Assembly: GCA_035624455.1 (NCBI GenBank)
Contig: DASPRM010000156.1
Coordinates: 41,765-105,764 of the forward strand
Reading direction: 5' to 3'
Source of the DNA: Terriglobales bacterium
GTDB taxonomy: Bacteria > Acidobacteriota > Terriglobia > Terriglobales > Acidobacteriaceae
Length of the DNA: 64,000 nt
Shown: piece after piece, positions 50,630 to 59,669 of the stretch
How the letters are laid out: each line of letters begins with the position of its first letter
Position numbering within the stretch: the stretch's first letter is position 1
Position numbers and translations under genes: made by a program
Notes under the pieces: model-generated
Databases searched by the model: none
Told to the model about the DNA's origin: nothing
The model's input: only the letters and a program-made list of their open reading frames with translations

Positions 50630-51616
50630 ATGTTCCTGGTGCGGCGGAATCTCTTGCTTTTCTGTCTCCACTTGGCCTGCCTGGGGTTCCCTTTCACTCT
50701 CACAGCCCAGCTGGCTTCCCCTTCTGCTCCGCCCACCGTTCAACCGGTTGACACGCAGCGCTCGTCCGAGATCGACTCCTCAAATCCCGCTCCTCCGAAA
50801 CTAAGGATCGGAGGCGGCGACCTGATAGAGGTCAGCGTGTATGGGGTTTCTGACTTCAAGGAGGACGTCCGGGTTAACGATGCCGGTGAAGTTTCGCTTC
50901 CCCTGATCGGTAGTGTAATCGTAGGTGGAAGCACGCCGGAGGAGGCACGCGCGCTGATCGCCAGAAAGCTGGTAGAGGGTGGATTTTTCCGCGATCCCAA
51001 TGTCGAGTTGTTCGTAAAGGAATACTCCTCGCAAGCGGTCAGCATCATGGGCGAAGTGATGAAGCCTGGAGTTTATCCACTGCTGAGCACGAGGCGGCTC
51101 TACGACGTCATTTCCCTGGCCGGTGGCCTTACGCCAAAAGCGGGCAAGCTGGTGACCGTGACTCACCGCGACCAGCCGCAAAATCCGATTGAGGTTAACT
51201 TCAGCAACGATCCGGCGAAATCCATCGAAAGCAATGTTGAGATCTACCCCGGAGACACCGTAGTCGTCGCCAAGGCGGGAATCGTATATGTGGTGGGCGA
51301 TGTGGGGCGGCCTGGCGGCTTCATCATGGAGAACGGGGAGAAGATGACCGTGTTGCAGGTGATCGCTATGGCGCAGGGCCCGAACCGTACAGCAGCGATG
51401 AATGGTTCGCGTCTGCTGCGGAAGGGAGCCAGCGGAATTACCGAAACCCCCGTGCCGTTAAAAGAGATTCTCAGCGCTAAGGCACACGACATGGATCTGC
51501 AGCCCGACGATATCCTTTTCGTTCCAGTCAGCACCGGGAAGACCGTAGCACGAGTGAGCGTGCAAACAATTGTCTCAATCGCTAGTGGGCTGGCGCTTGT
51601 CGGAGCCACGCATTAG
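50630..51616 (+). CDS. Wza-like polysaccharide export protein
   Basis: A 328-residue exported protein: signal peptide region to about 27, the Poly_export domain (about 60-140, with LRIGGGDLIEVSVYGVSDFK), and two SLBB domains (VSIMGEVMKPGVYPLLST and VYVVGDVGRPGGFIMENG). It would carry exopolysaccharide across the outer membrane. The end contains a possible helix (TIVSIASGLALVGA). AGGAGG stands just before the ATG at 50630. No Wzx/Wzy, BY-kinase or Wzc gene is in this window, so the rest of the machinery must lie elsewhere. Confidence 0.9.
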   Translation: MFLVRRNLLLFCLHLACLGFPFTLTAQLASPSAPPTVQPVDTQRSSEIDSSNPAPPKLRIGGGDLIEVSVYGVSDFKEDVRVNDAGEVSLPLIGSVIVGGSTPEEARALIARKLVEGGFFRDPNVELFVKEYSSQAVSIMGEVMKPGVYPLLSTRRLYDVISLAGGLTPKAGKLVTVTHRDQPQNPIEVNFSNDPAKSIESNVEIYPGDTVVVAKAGIVYVVGDVGRPGGFIMENGEKMTVLQVIAMAQGPNRTAAMNGSRLLRKGASGITETPVPLKEILSAKAHDMDLQPDDILFVPVSTGKTVARVSVQTIVSIASGLALVGATH

Positions 51617-51657
51617 ATATTTTCCTTCCCAAGCTGCAGTCGAGACTTGGCAGCGAA

Positions 51658-52821
51658 TCAAGCCGAGGTTACGGCGGAACCGATCTTAGTATCTGCCTTT
51701 CCTTCGCACAACACTTCCTGATACAAGCTGAGCATGCGTTGAGTCATGATCTGAACTGTGAACTCCTCGGATACGCGCCGGCGTGCAGCTTCTCCAAATC
51801 GCAGCCGTAAAGCCTCGTTATCCAGGAGAGTGTTAATCGCGCAAGCTAATGCTTGCGAATCACTTGGAGGCACGGTAATTCCGGTGATCCCATTCAGCGA
51901 AACATAAGGCACCCCGGAATCCAATTGAGTGTTGATGACCGGCTTGCCGCAAGCCATAGCTTCCAATTGCGCGATCCCGAATGCTTCGCTGCGCGCGATG
52001 GATGGCAACACGAAAAGATCGGCAGCATGGTAAAGCGGTACTACATCCTGCACTTCGCCCAAAAAGGTAATGCGGTCTGCTATGCCAAGGGTCTGGACGG
52101 TGTGCTCCAAGGGAGCGCGCAAAGGTCCGGTGCCGACAATCAGCAAGTGACCTTCAACGTTGGCCATGGCGCGAATCAGGAATTCGAATCCCTTGTAGTA
52201 GACGAGGCGGCCAATGGCGAGCACGATCCTGGATCCGTAGCGTTGGCGAATTTCGCTGACGGAAGCGTGGTCAGCCTGTGAGAAGTCAGCGGGCTCGATG
52301 CCATGAGGGATCACGTGGCACCTTTCGCGATAGCAACGCAGAATGGGCGATGTTTCGATGTAGTTGGGCGACATACTCACCACCGCGTGCGCGCGGCCAA
52401 GAAGCCGGTGGACAAGCGGGATGGATATCGAATCCAGAAGAGCTTGGCGGACGATGTCGCTGTGATAGGAAACGATCAGCTTGCCGCGATGACGGCTGCA
52501 AAAATAGGCGAGAGCCGCAGCTGGGTTTGGATGATGAAAGTGAACAATGTCCCCGGGCACCGAACGAATTGCCGCGAGCATACCGGGACAGATGGGCGAC
52601 GACCAGATCACTGCCTGAGTTCCGACGCGCAGGACCTGTACTCCCTCATCGATTTCGCGTGAGGTGCTGCTGCCTTCGCTGGAGACCATCGCGGTGACAT
52701 CCACATATTGCCGCAGTGACCTGCAAAGCTGCTGTAGATGGCTCTCCATCCCGCCCTTGTGGGGCGGGTAGAATTTGCCAATATGCAGCACTCGCACATG
52801 CGTTCGATTACCGCTCAGCAT
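51658..52821 (-). CDS. Glycosyltransferase family 4
   Basis: A 387-residue GT-B glycosyltransferase that adds a sugar from a nucleotide donor to a growing glycan. Start is VRVLHIGKFYPPHKGGMESH, the donor site shows RYGSRIVLAIGRLVYYKGF, and SIARSEAFGIAQLEAMACG is the E-x7-E element. The ATG at 52821 overlaps the end of the upstream glycosyltransferase gene by 7 bases, so the two are coupled. Sugar and acceptor are unknown; the neighbours point to exopolysaccharide assembly. Confidence 0.9.
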   Translation of the reverse strand: MLSGNRTHVRVLHIGKFYPPHKGGMESHLQQLCRSLRQYVDVTAMVSSEGSSTSREIDEGVQVLRVGTQAVIWSSPICPGMLAAIRSVPGDIVHFHHPNPAAALAYFCSRHRGKLIVSYHSDIVRQALLDSISIPLVHRLLGRAHAVVSMSPNYIETSPILRCYRERCHVIPHGIEPADFSQADHASVSEIRQRYGSRIVLAIGRLVYYKGFEFLIRAMANVEGHLLIVGTGPLRAPLEHTVQTLGIADRITFLGEVQDVVPLYHAADLFVLPSIARSEAFGIAQLEAMACGKPVINTQLDSGVPYVSLNGITGITVPPSDSQALACAINTLLDNEALRLRFGEAARRRVSEEFTVQIMTQRMLSLYQEVLCEGKADTKIGSAVTSA

Positions 52822-53960
52822 TGATGGGCAACTCGCTCATAGATTTCCACCATCCTGCGGGCATACTCAGTCCAACAAAATTGTTGCGACCGCTTGAGGC
52901 AGAGAGCGCGGCGGCTTGAATCCCGCTGCGGATCCCGAGTCTTCGCCTCTAATAGCCCAATGCAGGTCCGAACCCAGCCGTGAACGTCGGTGAGCGGACA
53001 AAACACGGCGGCATCTCCCCCTACCTCGCGAAGCGCGGGGATATCACTCGCCACTACTGGCGTGCCGCAAGCCATAGCCTCAACTACAGGCAGTCCGAAA
53101 CCTTCTGACTCCGATGGCTGGAGCAGCAAACTGGCACGCCGATAAACGGAAGCAAGTAGCTGTGGCGTGAGGCGCGGTAGCACATCGATGGCTTCACGGA
53201 TTCCGAGCCTCCGCGCCATCGAAGCCTGATCGGCAGTGAAGTCGCCTCCCACGCGAAGCAGGCGCATGGTTGGCAAAATCTGGCGGAGGCTCGCGAATAT
53301 CTGAAGAAGCACGTCGATTCGCTTGCGGGCAATGGTGCTGCCCACGTGCAGCAACTCGGGCAATTCTCCCGATGCGCGGCGAAGCAGGCGAGTAACTTCC
53401 TCGTCGGCTGACCCGTTGCCTTGCGGCGAGAATGCAGGATGGACACCATTGTGGACAACCGAAAGCCGTGCGGGAGGAAAGAGGCGGTGTTCAAGCACAG
53501 CACGGCGGGTTGCTTCGCTATCGCAGGTGATCCACGCGGCCCGGCGCAGGCCGCGAAGAATTCGGCGCGTCATCAGACGGAAAGGCAGAGATCGTGATTC
53601 TTTGTCGGGTTCCAGCAAGCAACGGAACGCGTCCAGATCGTGACAGGTCACGATGACGCGTTCCGCAGGAAGGTAGTTCGCCAAGTGAGCGTAGCTGTGA
53701 TCCAGAATGTGAAATAGCTCGAAGTTTGAAGAGAGCTGAGCCACAGTACGCGGATAATCGAAGAAGCGCGCCCAAGCTCGGTCAGCTTTCCAGTGCAGGC
53801 CGCCGCTGGCGCCGGCGCTAGCCTTGGAGAACCGCCGGCGCATGGCAGGACGAATCGCGGCTGCCGTGACCTGGTCGCCGAAATTTTCGACCAGATTTCC
53901 CAGAAGCATGCTGGAGACCAATTCCATGCTCGGCCAATCTTCTTCCGGGTAGTCGCACAC
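52815..53960 (-). CDS. Glycosyltransferase family 4 (5' end unclear)
   Basis: A GT4 enzyme with ELLHVGSTIARKRIDVLLQI and SESEGFGLPVVEAMACGTPV. The only good start is a GTG at 53960, giving 381 residues, but that leaves out the first strand of the fold: the frame runs upstream as K-T-V-P-L-R-V-A-L before V-C-D-Y-P-E-E-D, which is the usual GT4 opening. No ATG, GTG or TTG start exists between the previous stop (54065) and that point in this frame, only CTG-type codons. The true start may be a rare codon, or a small frame change hides it. Coupled to the GT at 51658. Confidence 0.85.
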   Translation of the reverse strand: MCDYPEEDWPSMELVSSMLLGNLVENFGDQVTAAAIRPAMRRRFSKASAGASGGLHWKADRAWARFFDYPRTVAQLSSNFELFHILDHSYAHLANYLPAERVIVTCHDLDAFRCLLEPDKESRSLPFRLMTRRILRGLRRAAWITCDSEATRRAVLEHRLFPPARLSVVHNGVHPAFSPQGNGSADEEVTRLLRRASGELPELLHVGSTIARKRIDVLLQIFASLRQILPTMRLLRVGGDFTADQASMARRLGIREAIDVLPRLTPQLLASVYRRASLLLQPSESEGFGLPVVEAMACGTPVVASDIPALREVGGDAAVFCPLTDVHGWVRTCIGLLEAKTRDPQRDSSRRALCLKRSQQFCWTEYARRMVEIYERVAHQC

Positions 53961-54064
53961 GAGCGCGACGCGGAGGGGGACAGTTTTGCTTGAGCGATTG
54001 TCCGACTCCAGCGGCGTAGCTGGGCTCGCGGATGCAGAGTGGTACGAGATATGGGCTCCTGGGA

Positions 54065-55207
54065 CTAGCCGGCCTTCACCGCCGTCCGATTCAAAAGCTG
54101 ATCCATCACGCGCGCGAATTCCCGCGCCCCCTGCCGGCCGCGCAAGGCGGAGATCGCATTTTGGGCGTTCATGCCAAGCTTGGCGCGCAACTCGGAATTG
54201 CCGTAAAGGAGGCGAACCGCCTCCACAATTTCCTCTGGGCTCCGCTCATGAATTACGATCGAATTGTGGCCGGAGCTCAGCAGTGTGGGGGGAGCGCCGG
54301 TTTCCGTGGTGATCATGGGAAGAGCGGCAGCCATCGCCTCCGCGCGTACCCGCCCGAAACCCTCCCAAAGTGAGGGGAACAGAAAGATGTCCGCCTCTCG
54401 ATACAGCGTGATCAGATCAGAGGCCTCCAGCCTGGGATGAACAGTGATGCGGCTGCGCAATTGTTCCGGAAAGCTGCTCAGGACATCGCATTCGGACAAT
54501 AGCGTTCCGGCACAGCAAAGCCTGAGATCTGGAAATTCGCTCGCCAGCTGCGAGAATGCTTGCACCAGATAACGTATTCCCTTCATTTGTTGCCACTGGC
54601 TAACGAAAAGCAGGCGATTGGCCAGTTGGCGATATTCGTGACGGACAAAAAATCCCTCCTGTACGCCGTGACCAATAACCCGAATGCACGAAGCCTCCGC
54701 CCATCCGTGCTGCTCGAGATAAGCAGACTCGGAGGGGTTAAGGCAGATCACCACGTCAGAATTACGGCAGGCCGTTCGCAAGATCCATCTCATGAAAGGA
54801 CCCTGGACCAGGCGATAGCGGACAGTCAGAGGTTTGCCCGCACGTCTTGATTCTCCCAACAGAGCGCTGTGGTATAGAGGCTCAAGGCCGTGAAAGGATG
54901 TCACTCGCCGCTGAGACTGCAGCCGGCCAAATAGACGACGGATACAGTAGACTAGCCAACCGGAGTAACTGTGGGCGATAACCATGTCATACGGTTTCTC
55001 CTGTTGGAGGATGTGGAGCAGCAATGCCACGGGAAACAGGAAAGGATTGAAGCGCGGGCCAAGCTTCACCAGCAGAGGGAAGTCTTCGTAGGAAACGATG
55101 GAACACTCGCAACCCATCGATTCCAGGTACGTCGCGCGTTCTTTGGTGCTGAGATAGACGGCGGTGCGGGGATCCTTTGGTGTGTGAATGGCGAAGAGGA
55201 CTCTCAT
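54065..55207 (-). CDS. Glycosyltransferase family 4
   Basis: A 380-residue GT-B glycosyltransferase. Opens MRVLFAIHTPKDPRTAVYLS, has NRLLFVSQWQQMKGIRYLVQ in the donor lobe and SLWEGFGRVRAEAMAAALP for the E-x7-E element. ATG at 55207. It is the first of three minus-strand glycosyltransferase genes and is divergent from the one at 55290, so a shared promoter lies between 55207 and 55290. The specificity is unknown; context suggests surface polysaccharide synthesis. Confidence 0.9.
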   Translation of the reverse strand: MRVLFAIHTPKDPRTAVYLSTKERATYLESMGCECSIVSYEDFPLLVKLGPRFNPFLFPVALLLHILQQEKPYDMVIAHSYSGWLVYCIRRLFGRLQSQRRVTSFHGLEPLYHSALLGESRRAGKPLTVRYRLVQGPFMRWILRTACRNSDVVICLNPSESAYLEQHGWAEASCIRVIGHGVQEGFFVRHEYRQLANRLLFVSQWQQMKGIRYLVQAFSQLASEFPDLRLCCAGTLLSECDVLSSFPEQLRSRITVHPRLEASDLITLYREADIFLFPSLWEGFGRVRAEAMAAALPMITTETGAPPTLLSSGHNSIVIHERSPEEIVEAVRLLYGNSELRAKLGMNAQNAISALRGRQGAREFARVMDQLLNRTAVKAG

Positions 55208-55289
55208 TTTCCTTCCGGCATCAAAGTGTTCACGCGCGCCGGCGGGATTGACGCTGGCCGCGGCTTCAGCCTGACCCTAGAATGCAGGC

Positions 55290-56462
55290 ATGCCGCCAGC
55301 AGTTCGGGTGCTGTCCATCGCGCATTCCTATGTTGTGGCATTAAACCGGAGGATCGCTCACGAAATACTACGAGAGAGCGGAGGAAGCTGGGAAGTTACT
55401 GTTGTTGCGCCCCATGAGATGCGCGGAGACCTGCGGCCTACGGCCTTTGAGCCGATGTCCCATGAGCCCTGCCGCGTGGAGGTAGTGCGGGTGCGCTGGC
55501 CGGAACGCATCCATTGCATGCTCTATAGTTCGCGCTTGCGGCACATCCTGGCGGAACCTTGGAACTTGATCCATTGCTGGGAGGAGCCATTTACCGCGGC
55601 AGGCGCTCAAGTCGCATTCCACACAAAAAAAACTCCGTTGGTTTTTTACACCTTTCAAAATCTCTCCAAGCGCTACCCTCCACCCTTTGCGCATATGGAG
55701 AGCTACGCCGTGACAAAATCCGCTGGATGGATTGCGGCGGGAAAGGAAGTGGAAGCGACACTTTTGCAGAGTACTGCCGGTTATCGCGAAAAGCCGCATC
55801 GTGTTCTCCCGTTGGGGGTGGACATGAGCGTCTTTCGCAGAGATCCAGCGGCGCGAGCGATCATCATGCAGAAACTGGGATGGGTACAGACAGGGCCGCC
55901 GGTGGTCGGTTTTCTGGGAAGGTTCGTGCCGGAAAAAGGTTTGCGACTGCTTACGCGAGCGGTAGATGGCGTGAGGGTTGAGTGGCGGGCGGTGTTTATC
56001 GGATCAGGACCGGAAGAGTCCTTTCTCCGACAGTGGGCGGCGAAGTACAGAGAGCGGGTGCGGATCATAACCAATGTGCACCATAGCGAGGTGCCGGCAT
56101 ACTTGAATGCTGTCGACATTCTCTGCGCCCCGAGCCAGACTGCGCGGCACTGGCGCGAACAATTTGGCCGTATGCTCATCGAGGCCTTCGCGACTGAAGT
56201 AGCCGTAATCGGGAGCGACAGTGGTGAGATTCCGCACGTCATGGGCGATGCGGGGCTCGTCGTCGGCGAGAACGAGGAGGCTGGTTGGGCGCGAGCGATC
56301 AGCGAGCTGCTGGATGATCCCGCGCGCCGCGATGAGCTTGCCAAACGAGGATTGCAGCGGGCGCGAGAACTCTTTTCCTGGCCAGTGATTGCACGCCAGC
56401 ACGTTGAGTTTTTCGAGGAGCTGATGGCGAGCGGATATCCCCATGACAGCGGCCTTCGTTAA
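55290..56462 (+). CDS. Glycosyltransferase family 4
   Basis: A 390-residue GT-B glycosyltransferase: VRVLSIAHSYVVALNRRIAH at the start, VVGFLGRFVPEKGLRLLTRA in the donor lobe and REQFGRMLIEAFATEVAVIG for the E-x7-E element. Divergent from the other three glycosyltransferases but part of the same locus. ATG at 55290; weak ribosome site. Confidence 0.9.
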   Translation: MPPAVRVLSIAHSYVVALNRRIAHEILRESGGSWEVTVVAPHEMRGDLRPTAFEPMSHEPCRVEVVRVRWPERIHCMLYSSRLRHILAEPWNLIHCWEEPFTAAGAQVAFHTKKTPLVFYTFQNLSKRYPPPFAHMESYAVTKSAGWIAAGKEVEATLLQSTAGYREKPHRVLPLGVDMSVFRRDPAARAIIMQKLGWVQTGPPVVGFLGRFVPEKGLRLLTRAVDGVRVEWRAVFIGSGPEESFLRQWAAKYRERVRIITNVHHSEVPAYLNAVDILCAPSQTARHWREQFGRMLIEAFATEVAVIGSDSGEIPHVMGDAGLVVGENEEAGWARAISELLDDPARRDELAKRGLQRARELFSWPVIARQHVEFFEELMASGYPHDSGLR

Positions 56463-56561
56463 GAGCGGCGTTCGTTGACAGTGGGTTTGCCCCACCCTTC
56501 GCCTTCTTTTGGCGGGGGTGGGAACCCCATTTCCTTGGATCACCATCTGCCCGGCGCTGGC

Positions 56562-56570
56562 TGGTATACA
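56562..56570 (+). promoter_or_regulatory. Extended -10 promoter of dps
   Basis: TGGTATACA (TGn plus TATACA) about 170 bases before the dps start. No clear -35 at standard spacing. A GC-rich hairpin (CCCCACCC with GGGTGGG, near 56490-56522) lies before it and may terminate the upstream glycosyltransferase transcript. Confidence 0.4.
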
Positions 56571-56738
56571 ATCAGGCCTGGCAATATCGAAGGCCGTCGC
56601 TTCTTTTCTTACTCACAGAATTTTCTCAACCGAATCAAGATTCAGCGCATCAGATTTTTTGTCTTTCTCTGCCAGCCCTGGCTGGTGCGAATCTGGTTAG
56701 CAGGGCTTCCAAAATCAGAATCAAAGGAGAGGCAGCAT

Positions 56739-57263
56739 ATGAGCAGGAGCACTGCGGCTCAACTGGAGGAACGACATCTAGCCGTTCTCGAAACCCCAAC
56801 TGATCTCAACCACCGCGGCGTCACCGAGATCGCAGCCGCGCTACGGCAGTTATTGGCGGACGTGTTTGCCCTATACATGAAGACCAAGAACTTTCACTGG
56901 CACATGAGCGGACCGCACTTCCGCGATTATCACCTGCTGCTGGACGAACACTCCGAGCAGATCTTTGCCATGAGCGATGACATTGCGGAAAGAGCCCGCA
57001 AGATCGGGGCCACCACCCTGCATTCCGTCAGTGACATCTCGCGGAATCAGCGGCTCAAAGATAACAACGAAGAATTTGTGACACCCAAAGACATGATGTC
57101 TGAGCTTGCCGCCGACAATCAACAGCTCACGCGCTTTTTGCGCTCTGCGCATGAAATTTGCGAAGAGCAGAACGACGTTGCCACGGCTAGCTTGATCGAG
57201 GTCTGGATCGATCAAACCGAACGCCGGACCTGGTTCTTGTTCGAAACTGTGCGCAGTGTCTAG
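56739..57263 (+). CDS. dps: Dps-family ferritin-like DNA-protection protein
   Basis: A 174-residue ferritin-like protein that stores iron and protects DNA from peroxide. The Dps ferroxidase ligands fit H53, H65, D80 and E84, in LYMKTKNFHWHMSGPHF and YHLLLDEHSEQIFAMSDDIA. The ATG at 56739 has AAAGGAGAGG before it; the longer frame upstream is non-coding in look. Twelve subunits normally assemble. Monocistronic, with an extended -10 promoter upstream. Confidence 0.95.
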   Translation: MSRSTAAQLEERHLAVLETPTDLNHRGVTEIAAALRQLLADVFALYMKTKNFHWHMSGPHFRDYHLLLDEHSEQIFAMSDDIAERARKIGATTLHSVSDISRNQRLKDNNEEFVTPKDMMSELAADNQQLTRFLRSAHEICEEQNDVATASLIEVWIDQTERRTWFLFETVRSV

Positions 57264-57335
57264 AGGCCCCCAAGAGATTCTCCGGGCTTCGCGCATTAAC
57301 TGCAATTCTCACAGCTACAAGGAAGGAGTGTGTCA

Positions 57336-58202
57336 ATGCCCTATATCACCGTCGGTAAGGAAAACTCCGGCAATATTGACCTTTATTACGAGGACCATGG
57401 AACGGGTAAGCCCGTAGTCCTCATCCACGGCTATCCCCTGAGCGGCGCGTCCTGGGAGAAACAACTGCCCGCTCTGTTGGACGCGGGTTACCGCGTGATC
57501 ATCTACGACCGCAGAGGCTTCGGCCGATCCAGCCAACCCACTATCGGCTACAACTACGATACTTTTGCTGAGGACCTGCAAAAGGTCGTGACCCAGCTTA
57601 ACCTGCGCGACTTCGCGCTGGTAGGTTTCTCGATGGGCGGCGGCGAAGTGGCGCGCTATATCGGTAAATATGGGTCGAAGGGGGTCACCAAGGCGGTATT
57701 CATTTCGTCGGTCCCACCGTATCTATTGAAGACGGGGGATAACCCCGAGGGCGTGGACGCCAGCGTATTCCAGGGGATTGAAAAAGCCGTGGCGACCGAC
57801 CGCTATACCTTCTTCACCGAGTTTTTCAAGAATTTTTACAACACCGACCAACTGCTGGGTAAGCGAGTCAGTGAACAGGTGGTACAGGCGAGCTGGAACG
57901 TCGCAGCCGGAGCCTCTGCTACGGCCAGCCTGGCTTGTGTGCCTGCGTGGCATGAAGACTTCCGCCAGGACCTGGCGCGCGTGGATGTACCGAGCCTGGT
58001 CATCCATGGCGATGGGGACCGGATTGTTCCTCCCTCTGCTGCTGGGCTGCGGACGGCCAAGCTCGTCAAGGGAGCACGCCTGGCGGTGATCAAGGATGGG
58101 CCGCACTGCGTCACATGGACCCATGCCGAGGAAGTGAACCGCGAGCTACTCGACTTTCTGGGTCAGCAGAAGGCGGGAACGAAGAAGGAAGCGGCGGCAT
58201 AG
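57336..58202 (+). CDS. Alpha/beta hydrolase (non-haem chloroperoxidase-like)
   Basis: A 288-residue alpha/beta hydrolase with nucleophile S99 in GFSMGG, an acid in HGDGDRIVPP and histidine in DGPHCVTWTH. The opening MPYITVGKENSG and VLIHGYPLSGASWEKQLPAL match the cofactor-free chloroperoxidase/arylesterase group. The ATG at 57336 has AAGGAG seven bases before it. It lies 72 bases after dps on the same strand. Substrate unknown; esterase or perhydrolase activity is typical. Confidence 0.88.
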   Translation: MPYITVGKENSGNIDLYYEDHGTGKPVVLIHGYPLSGASWEKQLPALLDAGYRVIIYDRRGFGRSSQPTIGYNYDTFAEDLQKVVTQLNLRDFALVGFSMGGGEVARYIGKYGSKGVTKAVFISSVPPYLLKTGDNPEGVDASVFQGIEKAVATDRYTFFTEFFKNFYNTDQLLGKRVSEQVVQASWNVAAGASATASLACVPAWHEDFRQDLARVDVPSLVIHGDGDRIVPPSAAGLRTAKLVKGARLAVIKDGPHCVTWTHAEEVNRELLDFLGQQKAGTKKEAAA

Positions 58203-58229
58203 AAGCGGATCATTCGCGCTACTAATTCG

Positions 58230-58255
58230 TGGGGTGCTGGGTGACCGGCACCCCA
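58230..58255 (+). terminator. Hairpin after the alpha/beta hydrolase
   Basis: TGGGGTGC (58230-58237) pairs with GCACCCCA (58248-58255), followed by TATTCTTTCT. A plausible terminator with a broken T-run. Confidence 0.6.
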
Positions 58256-58499
58256 TATTCTTTCTAGCTGCGATCGCCGCCGATTCGCACGAATTTGCGT
58301 TTGCTTTGAGCACAGCTTTGGCTGCACCGTAGGACGCGGCCGCTAATCTCATCTCAGCGCAACTGTCATCCCGATCAAGCGCTGAAATCGCCTGCCGGCG
58401 ATTCCAGCGCGCGTGGAGGGACCTGCTTTCTTCTGGTCACCATTGTTACAGCATCCCGGAAGATGCATTACGAACGACACCCCGCAAGCTGATTGGTGC
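58256..58499. other. Intergenic stretch without a recognisable gene
   Basis: Between two convergent genes; no coding-like frame or known RNA fold seen. Confidence 0.4.
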
Positions 58500-59480
58500 T
58501 CATGGCGCCGGGGTGGCGAATACTTGTTTTAGCTTGGCAGGCGTGAGGAGTTCGGACAGCGAGTCAGTGCCAAACTTGGGCTTCAGATCGTAGATGGAAA
58601 ATCCGCGCCAACGCAGGGGACTGAGACGATAGATATAAACGTAATCATCATCGTCCCATTGCCCGCTGTCTTCTGCTTCCTCTCGCGGAAGAAAGCCTTC
58701 GGGTTCGAAGCGGACGTGGAAAGCCAGCGATTGGGTCTGATCGTTTACTTCAATGGGATAGACGAGATCGCTGGTGAACCTGTCCGGATCGCACCCCCAG
58801 TTGTTGTGCATACAGCGTTTTTCATCGATTACTTTCTCCAACCGTGTACTGAACGCTCCACGCAAAGGGTCGTTCTTTTGCGGATAGAGCTGCTCGGATT
58901 TGTGCGTGGCGGGATCATAGAGCCAGAGCGTTTCTGGATGTACGTCGGCAAAGTGCACCATGTTTCCTGAGTAAACCAGCAAGCCTGTTTGAAAGAATCC
59001 TGCAGATCCACCTGGCAAGGTATGACTCACACTCAAATCCTCATTCAGAATCAGCAGACACCCAGCGGAAGGGTTCCAATGCAAATTCAAGTAATACCAG
59101 CTGTTGTGATGCTCCGCTCTCAGGACTGAACCAAGGCAATCATCTTGTAGTTCGGGCCTGTCCGGAAGGCCCTCAGACTTCTGGCCGGTAATGGCCACGT
59201 GCTGCCATTCCTGGGTTTTCTTGTCGAACCGTGTCAAAAACAGTGGCGGCCGCAATGCGTTCTCGTCCGCCGTGTCGACCATGTAATAGGCTATCAGAAA
59301 TTCACGGTCATCATTGAGCACGTCGTAGCTGGTGATTCTCGAGGTGAGGTGGGGAATAGAAGCGGGAGGAGACGGAATTTCGTGCTGCTGGAGCACGTCG
59401 GCAAGGGTTTCGCGTTCCTGAGCTGACGTGTTGCCGATGAAAACCACGCCTGCAATCAGAACAAGCACCGCTTGTCGCAT
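58500..59480 (-). CDS. Secreted protein of unknown function
   Basis: A 326-residue exported protein with signal peptide (MRQAVLVLIAGVVFIGNTSA-Q). The mature region has many short strands with aspartate-rich turns (LNDDREFLIAYYMV, LLVYSGNMVHFADVHPET, YVYIYRLSPLRWRGFSIYD), suggestive of a beta-propeller-like fold, but I cannot assign a family. A further ATG at 59510 (MLEFVQRNTT) is possible but spoils the leader. Convergent with the alpha/beta hydrolase gene. Confidence 0.7.
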   Translation of the reverse strand: MRQAVLVLIAGVVFIGNTSAQERETLADVLQQHEIPSPPASIPHLTSRITSYDVLNDDREFLIAYYMVDTADENALRPPLFLTRFDKKTQEWQHVAITGQKSEGLPDRPELQDDCLGSVLRAEHHNSWYYLNLHWNPSAGCLLILNEDLSVSHTLPGGSAGFFQTGLLVYSGNMVHFADVHPETLWLYDPATHKSEQLYPQKNDPLRGAFSTRLEKVIDEKRCMHNNWGCDPDRFTSDLVYPIEVNDQTQSLAFHVRFEPEGFLPREEAEDSGQWDDDDYVYIYRLSPLRWRGFSIYDLKPKFGTDSLSELLTPAKLKQVFATPAP

Positions 59481-59570
59481 TGTTGTGTTCCGTTGGACAA
59501 ACTCTAGCATGGAAATGCGCGGTGCCCGGGAAAGTGTGCTGCATTTCCGGGTCGTAGGTACGAAACCGCA

Positions 59571-59626
59571 AGATTCTTCGACTCGGGCCTCGTCATTAAG
59601 CTCGGCCCTCGCTCAGAATGACAGCT
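59571..59626. repeat. Repeat-like intergenic element
   Basis: CTTCGACTCGGGCCTCG and GCTCGGCCCTCGCTCAG then AATGACAG: a hairpin-like sequence. A related element near 60339-60395 (CTTCGCCTCGG ... CCTCGCTCAGAGTAAG) shares the CTCGCTCAG-A core. Dispersed, probably REP-like. Confidence 0.4.
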
Positions 59627-59669
59627 TGGCGGAAAGTGGATGGGGTTAGCTGTACCCAACAACTCGTGT

